DNA from: an uncultured Fidelibacterota bacterium
GTDB lineage: Bacteria > Marinisomatota > Marinisomatia > Marinisomatales > UBA1611
NCBI GenBank assembly: GCA_913043185.1
Contig: CAJWMI010000027.1
Span: forward strand, 1-19,787
Length of the DNA: 19,787 bases
Direction: 5' to 3'
Shown here in pieces: positions 6,876-15,184 of this stretch. The position numbers were made by a program, and so were the translations under genes. The notes under the pieces are model-generated. The model made no database searches. It was not told the origin of the DNA and was given only the letters and a program-made list of their open reading frames with translations. The number at the start of each line of letters is the position of its first letter. Position 1 is the first letter of the stretch.

Positions 6876-6914
6876 TTTTTCAATATTTTTGATATGTTCT
6901 TCTATATTGAAAAA
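6876..6914. repeat. 11-bp inverted repeat upstream of the membrane-protein gene
   Basis: The arm tttttcaatat (6876-6886) is matched perfectly by atattgaaaaa (6904-6914), with 17 bases between. It lies 52 bp upstream of the plus-strand ATG at 6967. The hairpin's 3' side is adenine-rich on both strands, so it is not an intrinsic terminator. A dimeric regulator's operator or a leader hairpin is more plausible. The rest of the interval 6699-6966 shows no further gene. Confidence 0.5.
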
Positions 6915-6966
6915 CTGTTTTCATAATCGTAGCTTTTGTTTATCCAGTTTGACTACTTAAGAAAGC

Positions 6967-8769
6967 ATGAACAATCATATAACTATATTATTCGCAAATA
7001 TTAAAAATAAAATCAACAAACATAGATTATTTGCATCTTTACTTATGGTATTTATTGGAATCATTTGTAGTGATATTCTATTTCACTATTTTTATCCAGA
7101 AATTATTTTACAAATTGAATATTTATTTGGCCTAGGAAAAGAAACTCATGACGCTGTAGACTTAACATTTGCACCAGAAATATGGGGGGGCGTACTTGCA
7201 ACGGTTTTGGGGACCCTGATCATCGTTATAGCTATCGCTGCTGAGTCTACTCCAAAACTTATGGACTTGTTTGTAAAAGACTGGGTTAGTCTTCTTTTTA
7301 TTTGGTTTTTAATTCTTGCTTCAATCCATGCTACAATAATTATGTACTACTTCGGGCCAATGGAGAGACTATCTAGTGTGATTCTTAATACTTATTTATA
7401 TCTGCCAATATCATCAATGCTTTCTTTGCCTTATATATTTTATATCCTCTTATACTCTAAGACAGATAATGTTATTAAAAAACTATATTCTTTAAATATT
7501 GATGATATAAATCGGCTAACAAATAAATCTGTTCACATAGCAATGAGAGATAATAAAGTTGTCGAACATTATCAGTACCAGCTAATGTCAACTATCGATC
7601 AATTTGATGATTTACTTGAGTATATATCATTCAAAGAAGCCCAGACAGAAATCATCCGAAGTGTAGGTGACACAGTTAGAGCATATATGAAAAATAAAGA
7701 ATTATATGATTCTAACTTTTTCTCAGCAACTGATACAATTAGAAATAACCCAACATTTAGGACATATGTAGAACATCAGTATAAAGACTTAGAAGAAAGA
7801 AATACTTTTTATGAGGTTAAATCTTTTAAAATGATGGGAAACTCTTATATAAGAAAAATGGAAAACGGGGAATACGAGCTCGCTTCGTTAATTGCCAGCG
7901 AAATTTCTTCCATCGGGCTTTTAGCATTAAAATTAAATCAGGAAAGCCTGATTACAGATATTAATATAAGGTTTAATACGTTTATGAGGTTCGCAATCAA
8001 ACACGCTATTAAAAATAATGAACCAAGAAATTTATATAATCTAGCATTTCACTACTCAGCATTGTTAAAAGGATATGTTGACCATGAAAAAATGGATTTA
8101 TTAAAACAAGGTTATTTCTATTTTAAGTTTTATAGCAATGAGATATACAAACAAGCCGCGAATAATCCTTCTCTATATTTTATTGTAGATGTTTTAACAA
8201 CAGAGCTAAAGAAAATATCTATTATAATATCAGAAAATGATTGGGATAATGAACTACAAGAACATTTATTGAAAGAGATACTGCAGCTTGATAATCCACC
8301 TGATTATCCAAAAGATGATCTAGATCAGAGTGTTAATAATGGTGTCCGCGTTCTACAAATAGGTTTAGCACTACACTACATCAAAATTAAAAAACTTGAT
8401 TTTGCTGAGACCATTGTATCCGATGTGCTCGATGACTTAGCATATTTTGATAATCAAACATACCTTAATCTAATGGAGGGTTTATACAATAGGATAAGAT
8501 TTAGTGGCCCAACTTTTTGGGAAGATACAGATCGTGGGAATACAAATATTTATTATTCTCCAGACAGTGATAAAATTGATGATTTTAAGAAAATATTATC
8601 TAACCAGATGAAGGATAGACTGGCGAAACTAGATCGGGATGTACAATTCTTAAGGTTAGAACTAGACAAAATAAAGTCTAAAAAAGATCATACCTCGGAC
8701 GAAAAAACAAAAATAAACGAACTAGAAACAAAAATTAATACACGTAGAAAAACATTCTTTCTAAATTAA
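6967..8769 (+). CDS. Four-helix membrane protein with long cytoplasmic domain, DUF2254-like N-terminus
   Basis: I do not recognise this 600-residue protein with confidence. The N-terminus has four predicted membrane segments at about residues 21-40, 73-93, 105-128 and 143-163. The pattern between segments two and three (TLIIVIAIAAESTPKLMDLFVKD) is reminiscent of DUF2254 membrane proteins. Residues 165 to about 555 form a soluble, mostly helical domain rich in N, K, D and Y, without a recognised catalytic motif. A basic-acidic coiled coil is likely at about 555-595. DUF2254 proteins are shorter, near 400 residues, so this would be a divergent or extended relative. The gene stands alone on the plus strand, between divergent TerB-like and convergent CNB-domain genes, ending 2 bp from the latter. 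Shine-Dalgarno is weak (AAGAAAG). Function is unknown. Confidence 0.6.
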   Translation: MNNHITILFANIKNKINKHRLFASLLMVFIGIICSDILFHYFYPEIILQIEYLFGLGKETHDAVDLTFAPEIWGGVLATVLGTLIIVIAIAAESTPKLMDLFVKDWVSLLFIWFLILASIHATIIMYYFGPMERLSSVILNTYLYLPISSMLSLPYIFYILLYSKTDNVIKKLYSLNIDDINRLTNKSVHIAMRDNKVVEHYQYQLMSTIDQFDDLLEYISFKEAQTEIIRSVGDTVRAYMKNKELYDSNFFSATDTIRNNPTFRTYVEHQYKDLEERNTFYEVKSFKMMGNSYIRKMENGEYELASLIASEISSIGLLALKLNQESLITDINIRFNTFMRFAIKHAIKNNEPRNLYNLAFHYSALLKGYVDHEKMDLLKQGYFYFKFYSNEIYKQAANNPSLYFIVDVLTTELKKISIIISENDWDNELQEHLLKEILQLDNPPDYPKDDLDQSVNNGVRVLQIGLALHYIKIKKLDFAETIVSDVLDDLAYFDNQTYLNLMEGLYNRIRFSGPTFWEDTDRGNTNIYYSPDSDKIDDFKKILSNQMKDRLAKLDRDVQFLRLELDKIKSKKDHTSDEKTKINELETKINTRRKTFFLN

Positions 8770-8771
8770 TT

Positions 8772-9335
8772 TTATTTGGTTAGAGCAAAAAAGAAAGCCT
8801 GTGTAAGATTAGATATATCCTGAGTAGCGGTAGCTAAATTATTCACCGCGGATTTTGCAACCTCAAAATAGACCGAACCTCCTATTGATGGATTTTTCTG
8901 AACAATGTTTGAAAAGTCATCTAAACTTAAGACCCCATAATCAACATCTGTCATTGCAGTAACATGTGATGTTCTTTTTGCATCATCAAGTACTAGTGAA
9001 AACTCACCAATCCCAAAAGCGGGAGCTTTTACCACAGAAACTGTGGGCTGAGAGACTGGATCATTTGCTGGTGGTGGATCCGTAGTCTCTAGTCTAATAA
9101 TTGATTTTGTTGACATAGTAAATCCGCTAGAAGTTTTGACCATCATATTTTTAGATACTTCTACCTGGCCCTGAAAAATAAGTAACATAGTATCGCCAGT
9201 CTCTCCCTCCTTAAGTAAGCTTGTTCCTGGAGAACATTTTTTTTGTTCAACAGCCTTTGCAATCTCAGAACAAAAATCTTCTGGGACCTTACTAAAATAA
9301 TTTATTTTTTTAATCTGTTTTGCATTAACACTCAT
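8772..9335 (-). CDS. Cyclic-nucleotide-binding (CNB) domain protein, probable partner of the upstream K+ channel
   Basis: This 187-residue protein is a single CNB (Crp/cNMP) domain with no DNA-binding or enzymatic module. The N-terminal helix bundle is followed by LLKEGETGDTMLLIFQGQVEV (residues 40-60), the usual first half of the beta-roll. The phosphate-binding cassette is GEFSLVLDDAKRTSHVTA (110-127), with Gly110, Glu111 and Arg121 in the positions that contact cyclic nucleotide in ligand-binding members. Between them sits an insertion of about 40 residues (66-105) containing a proline-rich stretch (TTDPPPANDPVSQP). A strong GAGGTAAGG Shine-Dalgarno overlaps the end of the channel gene. 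Only 4 bp separate this gene from the potassium-channel gene, so co-translation and a shared role are likely. It is too small to be a transcription factor. Ligand identity is unknown. Confidence 0.85.
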   Translation of the reverse strand: MSVNAKQIKKINYFSKVPEDFCSEIAKAVEQKKCSPGTSLLKEGETGDTMLLIFQGQVEVSKNMMVKTSSGFTMSTKSIIRLETTDPPPANDPVSQPTVSVVKAPAFGIGEFSLVLDDAKRTSHVTAMTDVDYGVLSLDDFSNIVQKNPSIGGSVYFEVAKSAVNNLATATQDISNLTQAFFFALTK

Positions 9336-9339
9336 AGCC

Positions 9340-10728
9340 TTACCTCAATACCAATGCTTTATGTTTTCTATCAATAACATATTCATCATCAGGATTAATT
9401 TCTACGATTACATGTTCATCACTTGATAGTTTAATCCCTGCGCTATCTAGCTGTTCTTTTATCATGTCTCTTATTATTGGGCTACCGCTATCGCCCATTT
9501 GTTCTTCAAGACTAAATCCTGCTTTTTTTATCGCATAACCAACGAGTAGCCACTTATTCTTAAACTTATAATAAGCAGAAATTTTATTATGCGTGAGGCC
9601 TACAAGGCCTTTAGGTATAGAAACAACTTGAATACCTTTATCTTGTTTCTCTTGTGTGATTAATTCATCAAATAATTGTGGTACACCAGGATCTGTTACA
9701 TGTTTTGCGAGCATATGGGGGATATGCTCATCCGGGAATACAATCTCATTTACATTTGCCCTATGGAGGTGAGAAATATATTCTTCATCTAGAATATAGG
9801 CAACAACTTGAATACTTTCAGAGATTGATTTTGCTGTCAACGCAGTGAGAACGGTTTTATCCTCATCAGGCTTTTCATTTGGTAATAACCCCGACTCATC
9901 AGGCACAATCATAAAAGTCCCGCATTCTTCAATGAAGGCCTTTTTTAAGACTCCTTCTTGAGTAAAATTTTCGGATAAATGTGTTATGTCTAAACGGTCA
10001 AATCCTGATATCGCTCGCTTTACAACCTCTGCTTCTGTCTCATTAATTAGAATAACAACAGAGGCTGAATCTTCATTTGATTCAATCAGCCTTAACGCTG
10101 ATTGTACTGCAGGGTTCCACCCGGCAATAATTAAGTGTCCATGATATTTAGTCTCATCCAATTTATCATCTCCTTTCAATCGCGCTGCAACCAAAACAGA
10201 GGACACAGCACCTGTAAGCATTGTCACAATGCCTAGATTTAAAATCATTATTATTATAGTTAAAAATTTACCAAAATGTGTTACCGGACTTACATCACCA
10301 TAGCCCACTGTTGTAAAGGTTACAACTGCCCACCAGAATGTATGAAAATACGTATCTAGCCAGTTTGGCTCATCACTACCGAACATAAAAGATTCACCAA
10401 TATCATCTTTTACATCACCATTAAATAAGTCATATTCTATTATTGTTAACAATGTTGTTGCTAGAAGTACTGCCCCGAACCCCCACATTGCATATTTAAA
10501 TAATTCATTAGACTGGTAAAATTCTTTAATTTTGATTAAATAATTTTTTTCGGAATTTTTTTTGGAGGCTATCCTCTTTTGTTTTTCATCATTTTCTTCA
10601 GCTGTCGATATCACTTCATCAACTAAAGACTGATGTAACTGATCATATAAAACCTGGTTTGCATGAATTTTTTTATCTATCTCATCAAAAGATGAGGAAT
10701 TTGTTTCTAGTTTTTTATTTGTATCCAT
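9340..10728 (-). CDS. MthK-like two-helix potassium channel with RCK domain
   Basis: This 462-residue inner-membrane K+ channel opens with a charged N-terminal segment (1-70), followed by a first membrane helix (about 78-97). The pore helix leads to the selectivity filter TVGYGD (140-145), and the second helix spans about 153-180. A cytoplasmic RCK (TrkA-N-like) domain begins HLIIAGWNPAVQSALRLI (198-215). Its GWNP form resembles MthK (GWSES) rather than the GxGxxG nucleotide-binding form. A C-terminal RCK-like region follows (about 350-462). There is no voltage-sensor domain. The gene lies 61 bp after the symporter gene and 4 bp before the CNB-domain gene. Gating by calcium or similar ions is known for MthK, but here it is inferred. 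Channel identity is secure from the filter. Confidence 0.93.
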   Translation of the reverse strand: MDTNKKLETNSSSFDEIDKKIHANQVLYDQLHQSLVDEVISTAEENDEKQKRIASKKNSEKNYLIKIKEFYQSNELFKYAMWGFGAVLLATTLLTIIEYDLFNGDVKDDIGESFMFGSDEPNWLDTYFHTFWWAVVTFTTVGYGDVSPVTHFGKFLTIIIMILNLGIVTMLTGAVSSVLVAARLKGDDKLDETKYHGHLIIAGWNPAVQSALRLIESNEDSASVVILINETEAEVVKRAISGFDRLDITHLSENFTQEGVLKKAFIEECGTFMIVPDESGLLPNEKPDEDKTVLTALTAKSISESIQVVAYILDEEYISHLHRANVNEIVFPDEHIPHMLAKHVTDPGVPQLFDELITQEKQDKGIQVVSIPKGLVGLTHNKISAYYKFKNKWLLVGYAIKKAGFSLEEQMGDSGSPIIRDMIKEQLDSAGIKLSSDEHVIVEINPDDEYVIDRKHKALVLR

Positions 10729-10745
10729 TAGCTTGAATATATTTA

Positions 10746-10764
10746 TTCTTTAAACCATAAAGAA
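10746..10764. repeat. Short hairpin between symporter and channel genes
   Basis: A 7-bp perfect inverted repeat, ttcttta (10746-10752) and taaagaa (10758-10764), has a 5-base loop. It lies in the 61-bp gap between the symporter stop and the channel start on the minus strand. No uridine run follows, so it may be a weak processing or regulatory hairpin, or chance in A/T-rich DNA. Confidence 0.3.
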
Positions 10765-10789
10765 CGAAAATGTAATTACTATCATAATT

Positions 10790-12670
10790 CTATTTAAAAT
10801 ATTTTTTAGATAACCTTTCTACATTACCTAGGTCTATTGGTTTTGAAAAGCCCATATAAAAAGCAAGGAACCACATGACAAATATTCCAAAAAGAAGGAA
10901 AACTAATTGCCATACCCATAACGAAGGTAACCCAAATGGGCCCCAAGAAACAGGATCATTAGGATTTGAAAATATACTATTTCCTATCGTAGCAAAAGGG
11001 CCAAACCCAAATAAAAACCAAATAAGAACCAGTATCCAGGCCAATGGTATTAATTTTTTCTTCTCCTTTGATACTCCAGCAATCTCAGATAGAAAGGCGT
11101 GTCTGTTCTTGCGTTCAATAATTCTATCGTCACTATCCGGGAAAAAATATGAGCCGACTATAGTGAAAATTGCATTAAAAAAAATCCCCCAACCTGCTGA
11201 GTGAATTGTAAGTGGATATGCCCCCCATGGTAAAGAAAATAAGCTCGACATTTTATCCGTAAGTGTTACAGCTACAAGCCCACTGATTAACCCTAGAATG
11301 ATTCCTTTTCGAGAAATCCAGCTACAATAGAGATTTCCAATAAGAGCTGGATACATCTGAAAACCATATGCTACAGCAAGCCCTCCAAGCATAACCAAAG
11401 CATCAGTTGAGAATACAGCAACTAATAATGCCGCGCTAGCTACGACGACAACAAATACTCGCCCTATCATTTTTTGAGCGCTCTCACTTGCATCCCGATT
11501 TAAATAATGTTTGTAAATATCTCGTGTAATCATTCCACTAAAAGTAGACATATAGGCAGCTCCAGTACTTTGCATTGCCGCGAGAGCACAGACTGCTAAA
11601 AGGCCAACGAGCCAGGGGGCAGATTCAGACATTAGGTCAATTAATTCGGGCACAAGATTGCTCTCGGATATACTATCAAAAACTCCGCTTAACACTAATA
11701 CATCTGCCCCCATTCCCTGGATAATTGTAAATGTAAATAATATAATTCCAATTACTACTGATGATGCAACAACTTGCTGCCAGCGGAAAGGTTCAGATGT
11801 TTTATTTGCATATGCCCACATAGAAAAAGCAGGTGAAGATTGTATGCCCATAAGTGCAAACATATATGTCATACACATCATTCCCGTCCAAACTCCTCCT
11901 GCTGCTGTAGAACCTGATGATACCCACTGTATAGAACCGGGCATAGAAACTCGATTTGAAAATCCATCTAAAGTTAATCGCTGCCCTGACGAAAGATCAT
12001 TTTTTACTAAATCCCCAATTCCTTGAACAAATAAGCTCCATCCACCAATCCAAGTTATCGTAATCATTCCAAGAATAACAATCCCTAGCGCAAGTAAAAC
12101 TGCTTGTGCACAGTCAACATAGGCAACCGAGCGCAATCCTCCAGATGCAACATATACTACCACCACTGTTGATAATAAAATCATACCGAAATTAGTTGAT
12201 ATCATCCCATCTGTTAGCACATTGAATAATGCCCCAGAGGCGCGAAGCTGAATCCCTAAGTATGGTACTGAAAAAAGAAAAGCAACTAAAACAGTGAGAC
12301 CACGGATTAAGTTTCCACCATAATAGTCTGAGTACATTTCTCCCGGAGTTATGTAGTTAAATGCGCGGCCAAGAACCCACTGACGCCTTAAAAACAAAAC
12401 ACCGGTAAAAGGAATTGTTAGGGCATAAAATGAAGCAAAAGCATATGGTAACCCATCTGTAAGAATTTTCCCGGGGTGACCTACAAAAGTCCAACCGGAA
12501 AAACTAGTAGCGGTTGCTGCAAGAACAAATACCCAGGTACCGATTGACCTACCAGCAACAAAGTAGTCTTCAGAGGTTTTGGATGTTCTGGCTCCTTTAA
12601 TTCCCCAAAAAATACAATAGGCCCAGTAGAGACTTACAAAAGCAAAAAGCCAATATATTTTACTCTCCAT
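10790..12670 (-). CDS. Sodium:solute symporter (SSS family, SLC5-type)
   Basis: This 626-residue polytopic membrane protein of the SSS family couples sodium entry to uptake of an organic solute. The N-terminus shows the typical first helix, the loop SKTSEDYFVAGRSIGTWVFV (residues about 31-50) and ATATSFSGWTFVGHPGK (53-69) of helix TM2, a region that includes sodium-site residues in this family. About 13-14 membrane segments are predicted from the hydrophobic pattern. The region after about 540 (KKLIPLAWILVLIWFLFGFGPFA and beyond) adds two further helices relative to the 500-residue core. The substrate cannot be read from sequence; proline, pantothenate and carboxylate carriers share this fold. 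AAGGAT lies directly before the ATG. The gene lies 23 bp after pepC and 61 bp before the channel gene, consistent with one transcript. Confidence 0.9.
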   Translation of the reverse strand: MESKIYWLFAFVSLYWAYCIFWGIKGARTSKTSEDYFVAGRSIGTWVFVLAATATSFSGWTFVGHPGKILTDGLPYAFASFYALTIPFTGVLFLRRQWVLGRAFNYITPGEMYSDYYGGNLIRGLTVLVAFLFSVPYLGIQLRASGALFNVLTDGMISTNFGMILLSTVVVVYVASGGLRSVAYVDCAQAVLLALGIVILGMITITWIGGWSLFVQGIGDLVKNDLSSGQRLTLDGFSNRVSMPGSIQWVSSGSTAAGGVWTGMMCMTYMFALMGIQSSPAFSMWAYANKTSEPFRWQQVVASSVVIGIILFTFTIIQGMGADVLVLSGVFDSISESNLVPELIDLMSESAPWLVGLLAVCALAAMQSTGAAYMSTFSGMITRDIYKHYLNRDASESAQKMIGRVFVVVVASAALLVAVFSTDALVMLGGLAVAYGFQMYPALIGNLYCSWISRKGIILGLISGLVAVTLTDKMSSLFSLPWGAYPLTIHSAGWGIFFNAIFTIVGSYFFPDSDDRIIERKNRHAFLSEIAGVSKEKKKLIPLAWILVLIWFLFGFGPFATIGNSIFSNPNDPVSWGPFGLPSLWVWQLVFLLFGIFVMWFLAFYMGFSKPIDLGNVERLSKKYFK

Positions 12671-12693
12671 ATCCTTCTCGTTATATTAACTAT

Positions 12694-14037
12694 TCATCTA
12701 GCTAGAGCACCCATAGGGTCCCATGGCGGCAATAATTGCGCATCTTGTTTTTCATAAAGATCAACAATATCAGATTCTAAATATTTTTTACTTACCACTA
12801 CTTCATATAAATACTGGTCAAACCATTCATCAGACATTATATAGTAACCTTTTTCTCCATTTCTTTCACCCCAACTATTTTCTACTCTCCATTTAACAGG
12901 TTTTCCCTTTGAATCTAGATCAACACCTGTAAATAACATTGCGTGGGTCATTTTACTTTCACCATACTCTAATCTACTTGCCTTATCTAGTGAAAATTCT
13001 GTCCCATAAAACAAATTAAAATCAAATAATTTGGTGTCCATCACTCCATGGGTTCGATGTAAATATTTACCAACATCACATCCAAACCAGACTGGATCAT
13101 TATTTTTTATGGATTCTACTGAAGCATTTTTTAATACATCTATTTCAACATTTAAATATCTTATAGGGTTCCCTTCGATGACATTCCCAAGAAATTCTAC
13201 GGTATATACTCTATCATATTCTTTATCAGACATTGGACAATTAATGAGGCAGACTAAATCGTTTAATTCAATCCCAACATGTTCCTTAAAAAAACTTAGA
13301 GCAGTAAGATTTTTAAAGCGATGGAATCCTTTTTTCTTATCTCTGACTTGCCAGTTAAATGATTCAGGTGGCTCTCCAAGATGAATAACCAGCATTTTAT
13401 AGATAGTTGACAGCATTGTGTTTTTTAATGCATAGACTTCTTCTTCACTTTTCTGTTTATTAATTGAGTCCCTTAATTCTTTTGCATATTCTCTGAGTTT
13501 TCTGGTAATCATGCGATTCATTCTCATTGATTTACCGGACTGATATGTCTCTGGCATCTCTGATTTTGGAACAACACCGTATTTGTTAATAAGATTGACC
13601 CACATATCCCACTGCCCACCATCTTGAATTGGACTATGTAATAAATGCATCATAAGTCTACTGTCCCAAGTTTCACTTACAGTTTCAATGATACTATTCA
13701 GGAAATAATTGGATTTTTCTAATTTGTCCCAAAACATAAAATATGTTTGAGAAAATTCAAAATTTCTAAGATTATGTTTTCTTCCAAGGTAAATCCTGAA
13801 AAGATTAAGACCTGCATATCCCCAGCAACGGCCGCTTGACCTTTGGTTAGTGATTTTCATTTCACCAGTAATTTGCTCAGAAAATGTGTGGTCAATTTTT
13901 CTATATTCATCCCAATCCATTGCAAGATCTGTTATCTCATTATGTGTAGCAGCATTGCGTGATAATTTAAGAGACGGATCGGAACTGCTTATTTTCTTGT
14001 ATGATTTAATCATATCTAAGGATATAGATTTATCCAT
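12694..14037 (-). CDS. pepC: Aminopeptidase C / bleomycin hydrolase (peptidase family C1B)
   Basis: This is a papain-fold cysteine aminopeptidase of 447 residues, the normal length for PepC and bleomycin hydrolases, which work as hexameric barrels in the cytosol. The catalytic set is complete: Gln65 and Cys71 in NQRSSGRCWGYAGLNLFR, His365 in THAMLFTGVD and Asn387 in WRVENSWGE. The C-terminus ends DPMGALAR, matching the conserved tail that folds back into the active site and sets aminopeptidase specificity; here it carries one extra arginine after the usual alanine. There is no signal peptide, so it is cytoplasmic, unlike some secreted Bacteroidota relatives. A good AAGGATGA Shine-Dalgarno is present. 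It follows the DoxX-like gene by 6 bp. Likely role is peptide turnover for amino-acid supply. Confidence 0.95.
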   Translation of the reverse strand: MDKSISLDMIKSYKKISSSDPSLKLSRNAATHNEITDLAMDWDEYRKIDHTFSEQITGEMKITNQRSSGRCWGYAGLNLFRIYLGRKHNLRNFEFSQTYFMFWDKLEKSNYFLNSIIETVSETWDSRLMMHLLHSPIQDGGQWDMWVNLINKYGVVPKSEMPETYQSGKSMRMNRMITRKLREYAKELRDSINKQKSEEEVYALKNTMLSTIYKMLVIHLGEPPESFNWQVRDKKKGFHRFKNLTALSFFKEHVGIELNDLVCLINCPMSDKEYDRVYTVEFLGNVIEGNPIRYLNVEIDVLKNASVESIKNNDPVWFGCDVGKYLHRTHGVMDTKLFDFNLFYGTEFSLDKASRLEYGESKMTHAMLFTGVDLDSKGKPVKWRVENSWGERNGEKGYYIMSDEWFDQYLYEVVVSKKYLESDIVDLYEKQDAQLLPPWDPMGALAR

Positions 14038-14043
14038 AATTAT

Positions 14044-14457
14044 TCATCCTTTTATATTAAAACTCATAATTGCGATAATACATACTATAAAATATACAGT
14101 TATGTCTGCAGCACCAATATAATCTTTAGCAACTCGCTGGCCAAATAACAACATTAATAAAACAAGCCCCGAAAGTAATAGCCCATAAAAAATAAAAACT
14201 GCGTCTGCATATATCAGACTATATATAAAACCAAACAAACAAATTCCTGCTGTGGTTATTTCAAGGAATGCTAAAATACTTAATGCTGGTGAGAAAATTT
14301 TATCTAAGGGAGTATCTTTGAAATGATTTTTAAAAAACTCAAGATTCCCTTTTCTATCTATAATTTTATCGATACCAGATTGAAAGAATACTATAGAAAA
14401 AAATACTGAAACAAAAACCTGCACAATTATTATAGAATCAAAATTCAATATTTTCAT
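14044..14457 (-). CDS. DoxX/MauE-like four-helix membrane protein
   Basis: This small integral membrane protein of 137 residues has four predicted helices at about residues 8-28, 54-76, 80-103 and 115-133. The pattern is typical of DoxX or MauE-type proteins: VFFSIVFFQSGIDKIID, then FSPALSILAFLEITTAGICLFG with an acidic residue in the second helix. DoxX-like proteins are linked to thiol or redox functions in some bacteria, but no catalytic residue is evident and there is no cysteine pair. The gene follows plsC by 7 bp and precedes pepC by 6 bp. No Shine-Dalgarno is visible before its ATG, so translation may be coupled to plsC. Specific function is unknown. Confidence 0.65.
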   Translation of the reverse strand: MKILNFDSIIIVQVFVSVFFSIVFFQSGIDKIIDRKGNLEFFKNHFKDTPLDKIFSPALSILAFLEITTAGICLFGFIYSLIYADAVFIFYGLLLSGLVLLMLLFGQRVAKDYIGAADITVYFIVCIIAIMSFNIKG

Positions 14458-14464
14458 AGTATCA

Positions 14465-15184
14465 TTAATCTACAAAATTCTCTATGTTCTGACGAACATA
14501 ATCTCTAAGCTGACCAACTGACATGTTGGAATAAAAATCTTGAGTTATAATATCCGTAAAATAAATGTCTATTGTTCCGGGAGATAAACGCCAGTCTGTT
14601 TTATTTTTTGCTTCATAAGCTCCATTAATTATTACTGGCACAATACTTATGCCTGTATTTTTCGCTATATGAAAAGCACCCTTTTTAAATTTTCCAAGGG
14701 AACCATCTTTTGAACGAGTCCCTTCCGGAGCTATTAAAAACGATATATTATTATCTATAATTTCTCGTTCAACTAATTTTAAACTGCTTATAGCCTTATT
14801 TATATTAGATCTATCAATGGGCACAACTCCATAACAACTTGCTACATTTCCCCATAAAGGATATTTGAACTGTTCAAACTTCGCGATTGCAGTTACATAA
14901 TGTTTTATAAACTGTCCAATAACAAAATGATCGAAAAGAGACTCATGATTTATAATATATAAATATGGCCCAGATTTTGGATCTGGAATCTTCCCATTTA
15001 GTTTTACTAATTGACCACCAAATAAACAAAAGAAATATGACATCGGGCGCAAGAAATAATGATAGTATTGTTTATTCACTAATAATATAAAAATTAAGAA
15101 TATTGGTAACACAATGATTAAATATGCAAACCATATTGGCCAAAGAATTAATGACATAATAGTCTTATATAGCCCAATAATCAT
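14465..15184 (-). CDS. plsC: 1-acyl-sn-glycerol-3-phosphate acyltransferase
   Basis: This membrane-bound acyltransferase of phospholipid synthesis forms phosphatidic acid from lysophosphatidate. At 239 residues it is of normal length. One or two N-terminal hydrophobic segments (about 5-35) anchor it. The catalytic NHESLFD motif (His80, Asp85; H-x4-D) and the glycerol-phosphate site APEGTRSKDG (Glu154-Arg157) are present, as is the downstream block IVPVIINGAYEAK. Its start lies inside the end of mutY: the two frames overlap by 20 bp, and plsC has no clear Shine-Dalgarno, so translational coupling to mutY is likely. Relatives acylate other lipids such as lyso-ornithine, but the default PlsC role is the best call. 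Confidence 0.92.
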   Translation of the reverse strand: MIIGLYKTIMSLILWPIWFAYLIIVLPIFLIFILLVNKQYYHYFLRPMSYFFCLFGGQLVKLNGKIPDPKSGPYLYIINHESLFDHFVIGQFIKHYVTAIAKFEQFKYPLWGNVASCYGVVPIDRSNINKAISSLKLVEREIIDNNISFLIAPEGTRSKDGSLGKFKKGAFHIAKNTGISIVPVIINGAYEAKNKTDWRLSPGTIDIYFTDIITQDFYSNMSVGQLRDYVRQNIENFVD

